DNA of 64,000 nt from Dimorphilus gyrociliatus (taxonomy: Eukaryota; Annelida; Polychaeta; Dinophilidae), in NCBI GenBank assembly GCA_904063045.1, contig CAJFCJ010000015.1:1185034-1249033 (forward strand), read 5' to 3'. A program made the translations under genes and the position numbers. Of the stretch, positions 1 through 11,453 are shown piece after piece; the first letter of the stretch is position 1; every line of letters starts with the position of its first letter. Under the pieces are notes generated by a model. That model did not search any database and was not told the origin of the DNA. It saw nothing but the letters and a program-made list of their open reading frames with translations.

Positions 1-1
1 G

Positions 2-91
2 TCAACCGCAAAAGCGTCCAATCTTAAATTGGAAATTTGTTCGCAAAATTATTTGATGATGCAAAACAAAGAAGCAAAAGAACACAATTAA
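2..91 (+). CDS. possible C-terminal end of a gene entering from the left edge
   Basis: Frame 2 is open from the window edge for 29 codons and stops with TAA at 89-91. The predicted end is lysine- and asparagine-rich with no recognisable domain. It would converge on the kelch gene, whose stop is at 322. The remaining bases up to 321 are AT-rich with A/T runs and look like 3' flanking sequence for both genes. An open stretch this short can arise by chance, so this is only a candidate. Confidence 0.2.
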   Translation, partial: STAKASNLKLEICSQNYLMMQNKEAKEHN

Positions 92-321
92 ATCACAAGT
101 GCAGTTTTTTGTAAGCCTTTTCTTAATGAAGGCTTACTTATATTTGCAAAAAATGTTTCATCTTCCATATTTTCGTCTCTTAACGTTATATGATAAAAAA
201 AATTGTTGCATGCGTTCGCATTCACTCTGAATATTTGTTATTTTTTAAAAAAAAGAAAAAAATAGCATTTAACAAAAAAGAAATAGTAAAAAAAAGACCA
301 TTTTTTCAGTTTAAAAACAAT

Positions 322-1984
322 TTAAGCGCGTAGTCGTATTTCATAAAAAGAATCATAAAACTCCCCTTCGTTATCGCCACCCCCAAATATCAATAACTTA
401 ATATAAGGATCGGACTCGTAACAGCAACAGCTATGGCCAGTTAAAGCACATAAAGTCTTAGGAACATTTAGCTTTGTCCATTGCCATGAAGATAAATTTG
501 TATCGAGAATAAATGAGTCACTAAGTGCGATATCACCATTGTAACCACCATGAATGAAAACTTTGTTTGAGAATGAGCATGATGCATGCCAAGTTCTGGG
601 CTCTGGAGGGGGGCCTAAAATATCACGTTTAACCCATTCACCCACTCCCAAATCCAATATATGGACATCGTTAAAGCACTTCGGAGAATCCCAGCCACCA
701 AAGATTATTAGCCGATCATAGTTAATTAAATCAGCCGAATGACCCGACCTTGCAGCAGGAGGAGATCCCATAGTTACTGGCTTGTACCATAACTCTTCAA
801 GGGTATTAAAGACGAAGAGGCTATTACTACATTCATCCGGGTTTTCCTTGCTTTTCGGAGTAATACCGGCAAAAACCCATATTTCATATCTAAACATTGT
901 TGCGGAATGATAGCTAACTAATGGTGCGTCGCCGCTATACTTTACTTCCCGCCATTTCCATTGTATGGTATCGAGCACGTGGACGTCAGAAAACCATCTA
1001 GTATTCTTACTACCACCAATTAGATATAAGCATTTAGTTAACTCGTCGAATACAACAGCATGACCTGTTCTAGCCGGTGGGATCGTGTTGTCTTCATCTT
1101 CGATCGTTTGCCATTTATCAGTTTCTGTAGGTATTTTACAACAAAATAAACATTTATTTTTTATATCGCGAATACTTACGATGATTGTATGACCAAAACG
1201 AATCTTTTGAGAGTTTACTACCAAAACCCTGCCCCCCAAACATGACACATTCCTGATTATTTAAAGAAGTCATTCTTTGACCCCATCTATTCGAGGGCCA
1301 ATTTTGTTCATTTTTTACAAATTTTTTTACTATAATTTCTTCTGGCTCTACATTGTTTACTTCTTCCATTATATAGTCATGATTCTCTTTGATAATGTCA
1401 GAAATCTCTTTCTTTTGATTTTTGAGAGGCTTCGCTTTTTTTTCTATTGGAGTTAACCGTTTCGAAAGACTATTCTGTTTTGATCGATCGTTTGTTTTCT
1501 TAGCCTTGGGCTGTAATTTGCCGTATTAAATTAATCATAAAAAATAAAACCCCATTATTCAGTTAACTGACCGTTATATGAGAAGTATCATTAGGCGTTG
1601 TTTTCTTACGACCGCGTTTCGTTGGCGTACAATTTTCATTCTCATCCAAAAGCTTTTGACGCTTGTTGGGCGATTTTTCAATGGCGCGCCTTTTCTGAAC
1701 ATTCTTCTTAGGAGTTCCCGTTGGTTTTGTACGTTTCACCTCCGAAGCGTCTTCTATTTTTTTCTTTACAATTTTTCTCTTTGTTCTGCGAAGAGTAACC
1801 TTTGCTGGAGTTGGTTTCTTCTCAATCTTTTTAGCAGATCGTTTTTTGGCTGCCTGTCATGGTCCGCGACATAAACGTTAAATGACCCTGAAAAGTTGCT
1901 GCTATACACTCAAAAACTTACATCTGAAGGCTTTGCCTTCAGTTTAACTGCAGTGGCGGTTTTCTTACGCGTCGTTGGTGCCAT
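322..1984 (-). CDS. kelch-repeat beta-propeller protein with basic N-terminal tail
   Basis: Four exons join in frame to 492 residues: 1984-1922, 1853-1572, 1510-1180 and 1124-322. Residues 1 to about 170 are highly basic, with many KK/KR clusters and TPAK, TPKK and SPNK patches. This looks like a nuclear-localisation or chromatin-binding tail. The rest holds about six kelch repeats, seen as recurring GH or WH pairs followed by FGG, IGG or HGG and a conserved W, which should form a beta-propeller for protein binding. The start ATG sits in a 21-residue first exon (MAPTTRKK...) opposite the SERINC promoter. Kelch folds are not catalytic by themselves, so the partner cannot be read from sequence. 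The basic tail suggests a nuclear role, by inference. I could not assign an ortholog. Confidence 0.88.
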
Positions 1985-2272
1985 AGCACTAATCCACTAA
2001 CAATATATGGTAATAATTAAGGAAAATCTAGGGATTTGAGAGGGAAATTTCAAACGTCTGCTGTAGACAACGGAAGATAAACTAAAACGCCACCTGCTTC
2101 CGGAAATGAACGCCATCTATAAACTATAAAACATATGATTGTTATTCTTCTACACAACCAAGTTTGATGTGGCTGTTAACGAAGCGTCTGCATCACAGAT
2201 TATACTATTAGAGATTTGGCAAACTACGATATTATTGATTAAAGATCGATCCATCTAATAAACAGTAAAAAA
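1985..2272. promoter_or_regulatory. bidirectional promoter between kelch gene and SERINC
   Basis: Only 288 bp separate the start codons of two divergent genes, so both promoters must lie here. The segment carries CGCCATCT at 2111-2118, one of the recurring AGATGGCG motifs found upstream of several genes in this window (YY1/Pho-like or CTCF-like core). Confidence 0.6.
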
Positions 2273-3921
2273 ATGAGTGAACCAAAATCAAAGAGAAACC
2301 TATTGGAAAACAATGAGAAGAAAGAAACTCCAAATTTGTGCCGGGATCTATTACTCTGTTCAATTGGACCCCGACCCTGTTTTATTCCTAGCTGCTTTTG
2401 CTTCCCAAAACTCAAGGAATCTTTGACAACGAGAATGAGTTATGCGATTTTTCTGGGGCTCATTGCAATTCTCGCGATATTGAGTCAGTTCAAGCCTGTG
2501 TATAAAAGTCTTGAATTTTTGGATAAGGTAGAGTCACAATGTGACTTTTATAATGTGTCTTCCTGTCCTGGAGAAATGCCGTATCCTTATTTATTGGCTT
2601 ACAGATATTGTTATTCACTTGTTGCTTTTCATCTACTTCTCCTTCCTTTAACGTTTTTGGCAGAAAACAGCCAAGGAAGATCAGGTTCCATTCATAATGG
2701 CTTTTGGCTTATAAAATTCTTAGCACTGATTGCTCTAATCTTTGGTTTGTTCCAAGTGCCTGTCAAAAAACTCATTTTAGAAATAGGTCTATATGTTGGT
2801 ATGTTTGGTGGATTGGTCTTTATCGTTTTCTGCCAACTGCTATCTATACTCTCTTTTGCTCATCGCCTTCGGAAGAAATGGCTCAAAAATAGTGAACGAA
2901 ATATTTGTTGGAAATTAGTCAGCCCTATAGTAGCCTTTCTTTGCGCAGCAGCAATTGCAGGAATCACTTATATTACTATTGCACTATATGCTATGAAAAT
3001 GGACTGCAAAGTAGGTACTTTAGAGATAAAGACAATTATTAGTTTAATCGTTGGTCTTTTACTTATTATAATAGGTAGGTGGTATACAATAAAGATTCCT
3101 TCGATATATTCTATACAGTATATATGTATATATTAATCTTCTTTTCAGTTCTACTAGTTGGTCTATCCGTTATATCCTGCGTGAAAAGAATGAACCCTAA
3201 TAATTCCTACCTTCAAGCACTTGTTGTGGGAGTTTACGTTATGTATCTAATTGCAACAAGCGTGACAAGTATACCTGTTGTATCCAGAGGGGAAAAGAAC
3301 GCCACTAATGTTTCAAATCTTTTATCAAATTTTGAATTACCAAAGGACTGTTCAATGCTTAAAAGCGCCGCGAGTGTTAATTTATCGTTTCTTGGCGATT
3401 TAAATAAAGTGATGAAGATAACAAACTACATTGGCATAGGTCTGATGACGGGGATGGCAATTTATTCCGCAATGATAACGCAATTGGATAAGGAAACCCC
3501 TAAAGCCATTCAACTAAGGAGAAAGGTACGCAAGTTTTGTTGCAAAACAGAATTGAAAGAAGAAACCATTCCCATTGACACACCGGAAACAGACAGAATC
3601 ATACGAAATGACTATCATACTACATCGTATAATTACTATATCTTACATTTCACATTTTCCTGCGCGGCGTTATACATTCTAATGAATCTAACAATGTGGT
3701 ATAAGCCAGTTATTGCGTCATATGATAACACATTCCAAAAGGCAAATATTATACATTTTGGTCGAAACTGGCCTGCAGTATTCGTTAAATTTGGATCGGC
3801 CATTATGTGCTTAATTCTATATTTAATAACTTTATTTGTTCCAAAAATTTTTGGATACGATTTTACCGTTTTGAAATTAAGAAAGAGCCATTCTCAGATT
3901 GAAGTTAGTACAATTGTATAA
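2273..3921 (+). CDS. SERINC: serine incorporator (SERINC/TMS family) membrane protein
   Basis: Two exons (2273-3074 and 3149-3921, a 74-bp intron) give 524 residues. SERINC proteins are polytopic membrane proteins linked to phosphatidylserine and sphingolipid metabolism or lipid scrambling, and vertebrate members restrict retroviruses. About ten hydrophobic segments are visible. Family landmarks are the early cysteine-rich turn (GPRPCFIPSCFCFPK), the LTTRMSY start of the first core helix, the IHNGFWLIKFL motif, FAHRLRKKWL, the YLQALVVGVYVMYL helix, and YYILHFTF...LYILMNLTMWY near the end. The sequence is divergent, with short loops and fewer extracellular cysteines than usual. The start is the first ATG in a good AAAAAATGAG context. 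It is head to head with the kelch gene. Family assignment is firm, paralog is not. Confidence 0.9.
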
Positions 3922-4928
3922 AGTCAATATATTTATTTCTCACTATATAATTAAAGTGTGTATTTTGTCCTATCTATCCTTTGCTTTTCTCTAAATATGC
4001 TCTTTATATCAATAAAGAAAAGTGCTCTTTATAAAGATGAGTATTCTGTTTATAGACCATTTATGCAAGCCCTAACCTTACATATTACGTGCGAAATTAT
4101 GTATATTGTATTTGATACGAAAAGTTTGTTTATGTCAATTTTTGCAGTTTTACATTTTTTTATTATTTGAATATATTTCAACTATTTAACGGAATTATAG
4201 TCCAAAACAAAAAGGATAAAACGATCTGTATTACTAAGCATTTCTGAATAATTTATCTACAATGCGACTAGGAAACTTGTTGAAATATTACAAACAATTT
4301 GGTATCTTTATTTATATTACAGTTAAATATACAGCAACAGCTCTGGAATACAGATTTTTTTCTCTTGCAAACGATAAAAAAAGAGAAATATAAATTATAT
4401 TCAAAACTGTTATAAATTCTGTTTCGAATGGTAGAGTAGTTGGTTTGTTAGTTTTCAATATAAATTAAATATTGAATGATTAACAATGGATTTTGTTAGG
4501 AGATGTGACATTTTAAAAGTATGAACCATTTATATGTGGGGAAAAAAAACTACTAGATATTTCATAAATATGCAGATTAGATGTTGGAATATATAAGTTA
4601 AAATGATAAGCTGATTGATAATTGAATGTGCTATATATACATATAGTTTCTCCAAGTGTTGCCTTCTGTTTGCCCTGATTGATACCTGAATAAATTACAT
4701 TAGTGAATAATTCTTATTATGGGCATTGCTGATGTTGCAGCTAGATATATTTTAGCGTGAGAAACTATTCTGCAATATTAGAAGCTTTTGTTACCGGAAT
4801 ATTCTGTTTTTATGTTATAGGCGTTGTTCTATTTATTCATTTGAAAAACTACGAGTCATTATCATTTCAAAGATCAAAGATAAATTTTTTATTCATTGAA
4901 TATTTGGGTTTAACTTAACTTAAGCTGT
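3922..4928. other. intergenic, convergent 3' ends
   Basis: About 1 kb of AT-rich DNA lies between the SERINC stop and the HSD17B8 stop. A 70-codon open frame at 3958-4170 has no start context or domain and I take it as chance. No RNA gene or repeat stands out. Confidence 0.6.
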
Positions 4929-5748
4929 CTACATACTGAGTCCGCCATTAACGTCTATACTCACTCCAGTCATATAACTAGACATATGGGACGAAAGGAA
5001 GAGTGCAACATTTGCAATTTCTTCTGGCTGACCCAATCGTTTCAAAGGTGTCATGGCAGTGAATATTTGCTTATTCTGTTCTGGAACAACATCAGTCATT
5101 GGAGTTTCTATAAATCCAGGCAAGATTGCGTTTACTCTTAAACCAAATCTTGCGAATTCTTGAGCAGCAGAGCGAGTAAATCCCTGAACTCCAGCTTTGG
5201 AAGCTGAATAGTTACACTGCCCTATATTTCCCATTTTACCGGCTAAGCTTGCTAAATTGACGATCGCGCCATCTTTTAGTTTGTTTGCTACAAAAAGTTT
5301 ACCGAAAACTTGTGTAGTAAGAATCGTTCCTTTTAGATTAACATTTAATACGGCGTCTAATTGTTCTTCATTCATTTTTAGCAATGTTACATCTCTAGTA
5401 ATTCCTGCCGAATTTATGAGGATTGTGGGAGCTCTACCAAATTTTTCAAATATTTTTTTGAATAGGTCATTAACTTGGTCGCTCTTTGAAATATCAGCTT
5501 GAAATGCTCCATGTTCACCTCCACCCAATTTCGAGATATGCTCCTTTGCAGCTGACTCGTTGACATCGACAGCAGCAATTGACGCGCCCTGCTTTGCGAA
5601 TATTTGTCCAACGGCCCATCCAATTCCACTACCCGCACCTATTGTTTGTTATGCAATATTATGTAAAATTCTTAAATTGAATTATCCTTGCACAATGAAA
5701 TCTACCTGTTACTACTGCTAAGCGACTACTTAAAAGTTGTGCACTCAT
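4929..5748 (-). CDS. HSD17B8: 17-beta-hydroxysteroid dehydrogenase 8 / mitochondrial 3-oxoacyl-ACP reductase-like SDR
   Basis: Two exons (5748-5706 and 5638-4929) join in phase to 250 residues, the normal size for a classical short-chain dehydrogenase. The first intron splits the cofactor motif TGAGSGIG (TGxxxGxG). Other landmarks are NSAG after strand 4, the catalytic Ser in NLASLAGKMGN, and the YSASK active site. PGFIETPMT and TGVSIDVNGGL complete the Rossmann fold. Close matches to FabG-like HSD17B8 are INSAGITRD, VNLKGT and SLAGKMGNIGQ. In mammals HSD17B8 pairs with CBR4 as the NADH-dependent 3-ketoacyl-ACP reductase of mitochondrial fatty acid synthesis. No clear mitochondrial presequence is visible, as in the mammalian protein. 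The gene is head to head with OGG1, 178 bp apart. Confidence 0.92.
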
Positions 5749-5926
5749 TTTTACAACTGTCTTTTGCCGAATGACACAGAGTCCAAGTCCAAAAATTACA
5801 GTTAGCTTTCAGTATACAGTCTATGATATCCAATTTATGGACATTGAAAGTTACTATAGCATTATTTAGGCGCCAAAATTTTGTGCTAAATTATTGATAA
5901 ATCTCTTTTCTTAAGTAATCTTCAAA
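5749..5926. promoter_or_regulatory. bidirectional promoter HSD17B8 / OGG1
   Basis: There are 178 bp between divergent start codons. No TATA box is obvious at a useful distance. Both promoters and both 5' untranslated regions must fit here unless they overlap the coding exons. Confidence 0.55.
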
Positions 5927-7010
5927 ATGGTTATAAGCTCAATATTAACCTGCTCGATAAACGAACTTAATCTAAGATACTCTCTTACCAATGGCCAAGC
6001 ATTTAGGTAAAAACAATTCAAGAGCATCTTTTATCGCTCAATACTTTTAACTAAAGGGTAAACATTTTGAATACGTTCTCATCAGATGGAGATCCAATCC
6101 AGAAAAAAGTAAATGGACTGGAGTTATTGGAAAGCTTGTGTTTAGTCTACAACAAGATGATATTGGAAATCTTTTATATACAGTTCATAATCCTGATAAT
6201 TTAGATATTAAAGATTCGGATCAAATTTTGGAAGATTATTTTCAATTGAAAACTAGCCTTACTGAATTGTATAAAGAATGGTCTGAAATGGACGAAGTTA
6301 TAGCAAAAGTTATTCCGAAATATCCCGGTGTGAGAACTCTTAGGATTGACCCTGTTGAAAATTTGTTCACCTTTATTTGTTCATCTAATAATAACATTGG
6401 AAGAATTACCCAAATGGTTAATAACCTTTGTATTAAGTTTGGTTCCAAGCTTACTACTGTAGACGATGTAGATTATTTCTCTTTCCCTGAAATAGAGATC
6501 TTGTCTGGTAAAAATGTGGCCAATACATTAAGAGAATTGAACTTTGGTTATAGGGCGAAGTACATTCAAAAGGCTGCCGAAGTTTTACTAAAGGAGGGAG
6601 GAAGCGATTGGCTTTTTGGGTTAAGAAAACAGGAATATAGCGAGGCAAAGTCAAAGCTACTAAAGATTCCCGGAGTTGGCCCAAAAGTTTCAGATTGTAT
6701 TTGCCTGATGTCATTGGATAAAACGGAGTCATTGCCAGTTGATACTCATGTATTTCAGCTAGTTTCGAAGTATTACATTCCCAAACTAAGAAATAAGAAA
6801 GTGAATATAAATGTTGGTTTGTATAAAGAGATAGGCGATCATATGAGGAAAACTTGGGGAAAGCATGCCGGTTGGGCTCAAACAGTTATGTTTACTTCAG
6901 ATTTGAAGAATTTTCAAACAGCAGAAGAATCAGATGGGAAAAAAGTCACAAAAGAAGATAAAACTGAAGAAGAGGATGAGCCAAAAATCAAAAAACAAAA
7001 AAGGTCATGA
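5927..7010 (+). CDS. OGG1: 8-oxoguanine DNA glycosylase/lyase
   Basis: Two exons (5927-6006 and 6086-7010) give 334 residues, close to mammalian OGG1. The enzyme removes 8-oxoguanine opposite C and nicks the abasic site in base excision repair. The intron falls within the SLTNGQAF/RW segment, matching the family's GQSFRW. FICSSNNNIGRIT and the helix-hairpin-helix GVGPKVSDCICLM are diagnostic. By count the catalytic lysine is K227 and the aspartate is D246 in PVDTH. Their spacing of 19 matches human K249/D268. WGKHAGWAQTVMF closes the fold. The last 30 residues are acidic, then basic (KIKKQKR), a likely nuclear localisation signal. The start gives MVISSILTCSINEL, aligning with the family's N-terminal PCPRSEL region. 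Confidence 0.96.
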
Positions 7011-7424
7011 AGTATTTTTTTTACAAGATAATACTAGTAAAACTACATGCTTTTGTATCAAGTGATTTTATTGTAATACATATTTTTGTATTATATTGTA
7101 AAAATTAGTGGCTTAATGTGTTAAAACATGAAACGAGAAAAAGAACCGCACAAAAAAGCTAATTTTCAAATTTTTAGATGTTCCCAACACTTTTTATGAA
7201 CAATGTATGCTGTGCGTAGTAACTACTGGGAAGTGTTTTCATAATTGACTTTCATGTCAAAGAGTAATTATTGAATTAACAATGTTGATCTACCTTGAGA
7301 GATCATAATTAGCTTTTCAAAATAAAGCAAGTGATTTACTATTCACATCAGTTTCATACTTGAGCGCCAATTTAATTAAAGCGCATGCGCGGGCAATACA
7401 GAGTCACATGATTCACAAATCAAA
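7011..7424. other. intergenic spacer with V-ATPase A promoter
   Basis: This AT-rich spacer lies between the OGG1 stop and the V-ATPase start. Its distal part holds OGG1 3' flanking sequence. The last 50 bp include the NRF1-type palindrome listed separately. Confidence 0.5.
7381..7390. promoter_or_regulatory. NRF1-type palindrome GCGCATGCGC in the ATP6V1A promoter
   Basis: The 10-bp perfect palindrome GCGCATGCGC is the consensus NRF1/ewg site. It lies 35 bp upstream of the V-ATPase A start codon, in AT-rich DNA where such a CpG-rich word is unlikely by chance. NRF1 commonly drives housekeeping and mitochondrial genes. Binding here is inferred. Confidence 0.6.
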
Positions 7425-9907
7425 ATGGTAGGTTTTGTAAAAATTAATGTTTTTTCTTGATTTCTGTAAGAAATTAAAGAACATTTAACAAAAACACATT
7501 TTAATGAGTTTGGATTATATTGTCAACTGATTGCTGATTCTGAAATCGTAGACGAATAATCACTTACTCGATTTCTTGTAGAGATGGTCACGAGTAGGGC
7601 ACATCATATGACAAGACGGATAATCAGTTGAAGAATAGTTAAATTTTATGTTTCTTACAGCTTCCTAAAGTGAAAGATGCAACTAAAGAAAGCGAATATG
7701 GTTACGTCTACGGCGTATCCGGTCCTGGTAAGTATCCTATAAATTATGCTTTTACTCGTCAAAATTTAGAATGTTTTTTTTGATGTCTTACACAGTTGTT
7801 ACTGCATCCAGAATGGCTGGTGCCGCTATGTACGAGCTGGTTAGAGTAGGCTATAATGAATTAGTCGCGGAAATCATCCGTTTAGAGGGTGATATGGCAA
7901 CGTTACAAGTATACGAGGAAACATGTATGTAGCAAAAAATCGATTATTCTTCATTGTTCAACGAAGAATGTAGTTTGTCGTGTATTTCTTTTATTAAAAA
8001 AAAAACATATACATACAGCTGGGGTAACGGTTGGTGATCCTGTTTTACGAACTGGAAAGCCATTATCTGTTGAATTGGGTCCTGGTATTTTAGGAAGTAT
8101 CTTTGACGGAATCCAAAGACCTCTACGAGCTATCAATGAATTGACACAAAGCATTTATCTCCCAAAAGGTGTAAATATGCCTGCTTTGGATAGAAACTTA
8201 AAATGGGATTTCATTCCAAATAAATCGATTAAAGTAATTATTGTTTAATTTATACTATATAAGTACTTAAATAAACCTACAATTGAATAGGTTGGAAGTC
8301 ATATGACTGGAGGAGATGAATATGGCTTAGTTTATGAAAATACATTGGTTACCCATAAAATTCTATTGCCTCCAAAAGCCAGAGGTACTGTCACATATGT
8401 AGCTGAAGAAGGAAGTTATGATGTCAATGTAAGTAACTATTTTCTTTCAGGATAAAGTTTATATATGTATATTTCATACACTTTCATTTAAAGGACGTTC
8501 TATTGGAAACTGAATTTGATGGTGAAAAGAACAAGTACAGCATGTTACAAATATGGCCTGTAAGACAAAGGAGACCTGTAACTGAAAAGTTGGCTGCTAA
8601 TCATCCACTTTTAACTGGTCAACGTGTTTTGGACTCTCTCTTTCCGTAAATATTAATAATAAATCATATTAGGCTTTTAATCAAATTTTCCCCTTCAATA
8701 TAGTTGTGTTCAAGGAGGTACAACAGCCATTCCAGGAGCTTTTGGTTGTGGAAAAACTGTTATTTCCCAATCCCTTTCTAAATATTCCAACAGCGACGTT
8801 ATTGTGTATGTTGGTTGTGGAGAACGTGGTAACGAAATGTCTGAAGTACTTCGAGATTTCCCTGAATTAACCATCGAGCTAAACGGAAAAACTGAATCCA
8901 TTATGAAACGAACAGCCCTTGTTGCAAACACATCAAACATGCCTGTAGCTGCCAGAGAGGCTTCTATCTATACCGGTATCACTTTGGCCGAATACTTTAG
9001 AGATCAGGGCAAAAACGTTTCCCTTATGGCTGATTCTACGTCACGTTGGGCCGAAGCTCTTCGTGAAATTTCTGGTCGTTTAGCTGAAATGCCTGCCGAT
9101 TCTGGCTATCCTGCTTATCTTTCATCCAAGTTAGCTTCTTTCTACGAGAGGGCAGGCCGTGTAAAATGCCTTGGAAATCCTACCAGAGAGGGTAGCGTGT
9201 CTATCGTTGGAGCCGTATCACCTCCTGGTGGTGATTTTGCTGATCCTGTAACATCAGCTACCTTGGGCATTGTTCAAGTATTTTGGGGTTTAGATAAGAA
9301 ACTAGCTCAGAGAAAGCATTTCCCAGCCATTAATTGGCTAATCAGTTTTAGCAAGTATACAAGAGCACTAGACGACTTCTACGAAAAGAATTACCCTGAA
9401 TTTGTCGCTTTAAGAGCAAAAACTAAAGAAATTCTCCAAGAGGAGGAAGATTTATCCGAAATTGTACAACTAGTTGGTAAAGCCTCCTTGGCTGAAACAG
9501 ACAAAGTTACACTCGAAGTTTCCAAATTGATCAAAGATGATTTCTTACAGCAGAACAGTTATACGCCATATGATAGGATGTGCCCCTTTTACAAGACAGT
9601 TGGAATGTTGAAATTACTTATTGGTTTCTACGATCTCTCTAAACACGCTGTAGAATCAACCGCTCAATCGGATAATAAGATAACTTGGGCGAATATCAGA
9701 GAAAATATGTCAGATTTAATGTACAGAATTGGAACTGTCAAATTTAAGGTGAAAGAGATTTTTTCATTCTTCAAGTTTATTATATTATATTTTTATTGTT
9801 TCTCTTTTCAATAGAATCCAACAACTGAAGGAGAAGCGAAAATTAAAGCAGATATTGACGAATTGTATGAGGAAATGCAAGCGTCCTTCAGAAATCTAGA
9901 AGATTAG
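7425..9907 (+). CDS. ATP6V1A: V-type proton ATPase catalytic subunit A
   Basis: Eight exons (7425-7427, 7661-7727, 7796-7924, 8019-8233, 8291-8428, 8494-8645, 8704-9748, 9815-9907) join in frame to 613 residues; human is 617. This is the ATP-hydrolysing subunit of the V1 sector that drives proton pumping into lysosomes, endosomes and vesicles. Residues closely track animal orthologs: the [19 protein letters not shown] barrel, the A-subunit-specific insert ([15 protein letters not shown]), the P-loop [32 protein letters not shown] and the C-terminal NAFRSLED-like end (SFRNLED). The first coding exon holds only the ATG, followed directly by a GTAGGT donor. A polyadenylation-type AATAAA begins two bases after the stop. 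Confidence 0.97.
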
Positions 9908-10824
9908 AAATAAAGAAGTAATATCATGAATCATTAATTACTTAATATTTTGCATATTAATTAGACGTGCGTTATCACTGTGATGAAGTTAGGCCTAGTC
10001 AGAGCCGTAGTGTATAATTAAATGTGTAATCATTCCGGAAAACGTCATATAATATAATCCCTCCTACTAAACGTTCTAAGGTATTCATGTACTGATTGTT
10101 GTTCAAGAATAGCAATAAAGCATAAATATATGAAAAAAAAACAAAACGGTTATACACTTGGAACACACTGAACTCAGCTGGCAATTTTTTGGCCTGAATA
10201 GGACTAGCTAATTTTTTTTAAAGCGTATACAAAAAATGACACAGAAAAAGGCCTTTAAACCTTTTAAGTTTGCCTCTGTATCTATTGTCATATGCTTAGT
10301 GCATCTTTGAACTAGGAGTTATATGCAGAGTTATATTGATTATATTTTGCGATACAATCTTTTATCTAAAATTTGCCCGTTGTATTTTCATTCCTATTGT
10401 TGAAATTTAACAATATTATCAATGGTTTTGAGTGAAAAACTTAATGCTATTAATGTAGTTTTACTCATTTGAATGCTTACTTTACAAGCAAAGTAAGAAA
10501 GTGGTACGCATGCGCGATGTTTACAGGGCGTCACCCTCTCCCTCTATTTATTCTTTTCATATCTTTCATTAAACGAGAAAGCCTCTCTCTTTTTAAAAGT
10601 CTACGTGTAAGCCACTCTTGGCCAGTTATTTCAACATCTGCTTACATATTTGTAGCTCAGTGTTTCATCAAATAAAAAATCACTATTAACGAAGACTCAT
10701 ATTCTCAGGTTCTTATCAGATTATTAGAGTTGATTATGATGTTTGTCTAATATATCATCAACTTTCACAGACTTTTCGCCATCTGGAATAAGACTAGAGA
10801 ATCAAAATCAACTAATTTACTAAA
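9908..10824. other. intergenic; upstream region of the coiled-coil gene
   Basis: No convincing gene is visible. The region holds a TAGGCCTAGTC word (9991-9998 core), an 8-bp perfect inverted repeat CTTACTTT/AAAGTAAG at 10476-10497, an NRF1-like CGCATGCGCG near 10507, and CGCCATCT at 10777-10784. The last lies 41 bp upstream of the next start codon and probably belongs to its promoter. Confidence 0.45.
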
Positions 10825-11453
10825 ATGGATGTTAGAAAGCAGTTTATATTTATGCAAAGAAAATTTCACCAAATAACTCAAGAAAATTTACAATTAAAAG
10901 CTCGTATTGCTGACCTGGAACGTATAATAGATCCTAAGGTTTTGGATGCCTTCGACAGACAGAAAATGAAAGTAAGTTATTAAAATTCTTTCGTTAAATC
11001 AACTAAATTACATCCCATAACACATTCCAAGTTAATATAAATGATTTTATAAACAAACCTTCAAAATAAATAAAAAACTGTCTCCTCTTCCTTAATAAAA
11101 ATAAATTAGGATGCTATTGGAACAACGTCAAAAGAAGAACCATCTGTAGGAAGGAAATTGGAAGGTTTATTACTCGATACCGAAATACCTTTAGAAGGTA
11201 TGTAGAACGTATTGATTAAAAAGCATAAAAAAACTCTTTATTTAAGTTCAAAGATATTAGATACAGCGTGTTAATAATATCAATTCCATAGCAGACATAT
11301 TTTTATAATGTTTTTGTATCTTATTTATATTTATATTCAGCCGAAAATAGGCAAGTAGATGATTTTGGAATGGAAGCTTTTACTCCGGAAAGCGACAATA
11401 AATTTGAAAAAGGTATAAATAACAATTCAAATTTTGGACTCCAAAATACTTAA
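10825..11453 (+). CDS. small coiled-coil protein, unknown function
   Basis: Exons 10825-10971, 11110-11197 and 11341-11453 join in phase to about 115 residues. Residues 8-40 (FMQRKFHQITQENLQLKARIADLERII) form a clear heptad-type coiled coil. The rest is acidic and polar with no known domain. I end the protein at TAA 11451-11453. A GTATAA donor at 11413 could instead splice to a further exon, but none is evident in the AT-rich DNA after it. The CGCCATCT motif just upstream and strong GTAAGT/TAG splice sites support a real gene. I do not recognise the family. Confidence 0.5.

Noticed and set aside
3958..4170. 70-codon forward frame after SERINC
   Set aside because: It directly follows the SERINC stop, has no start context, and its hydrophobic residues are typical of AT-rich chance frames.
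10476..10497. Inverted repeat CTTACTTT/AAAGTAAG as a transposon end or RNA hairpin
   Set aside because: 8-bp arms with a short loop are expected several times by chance in 64 kb of AT-rich DNA. No flanking duplication was seen.
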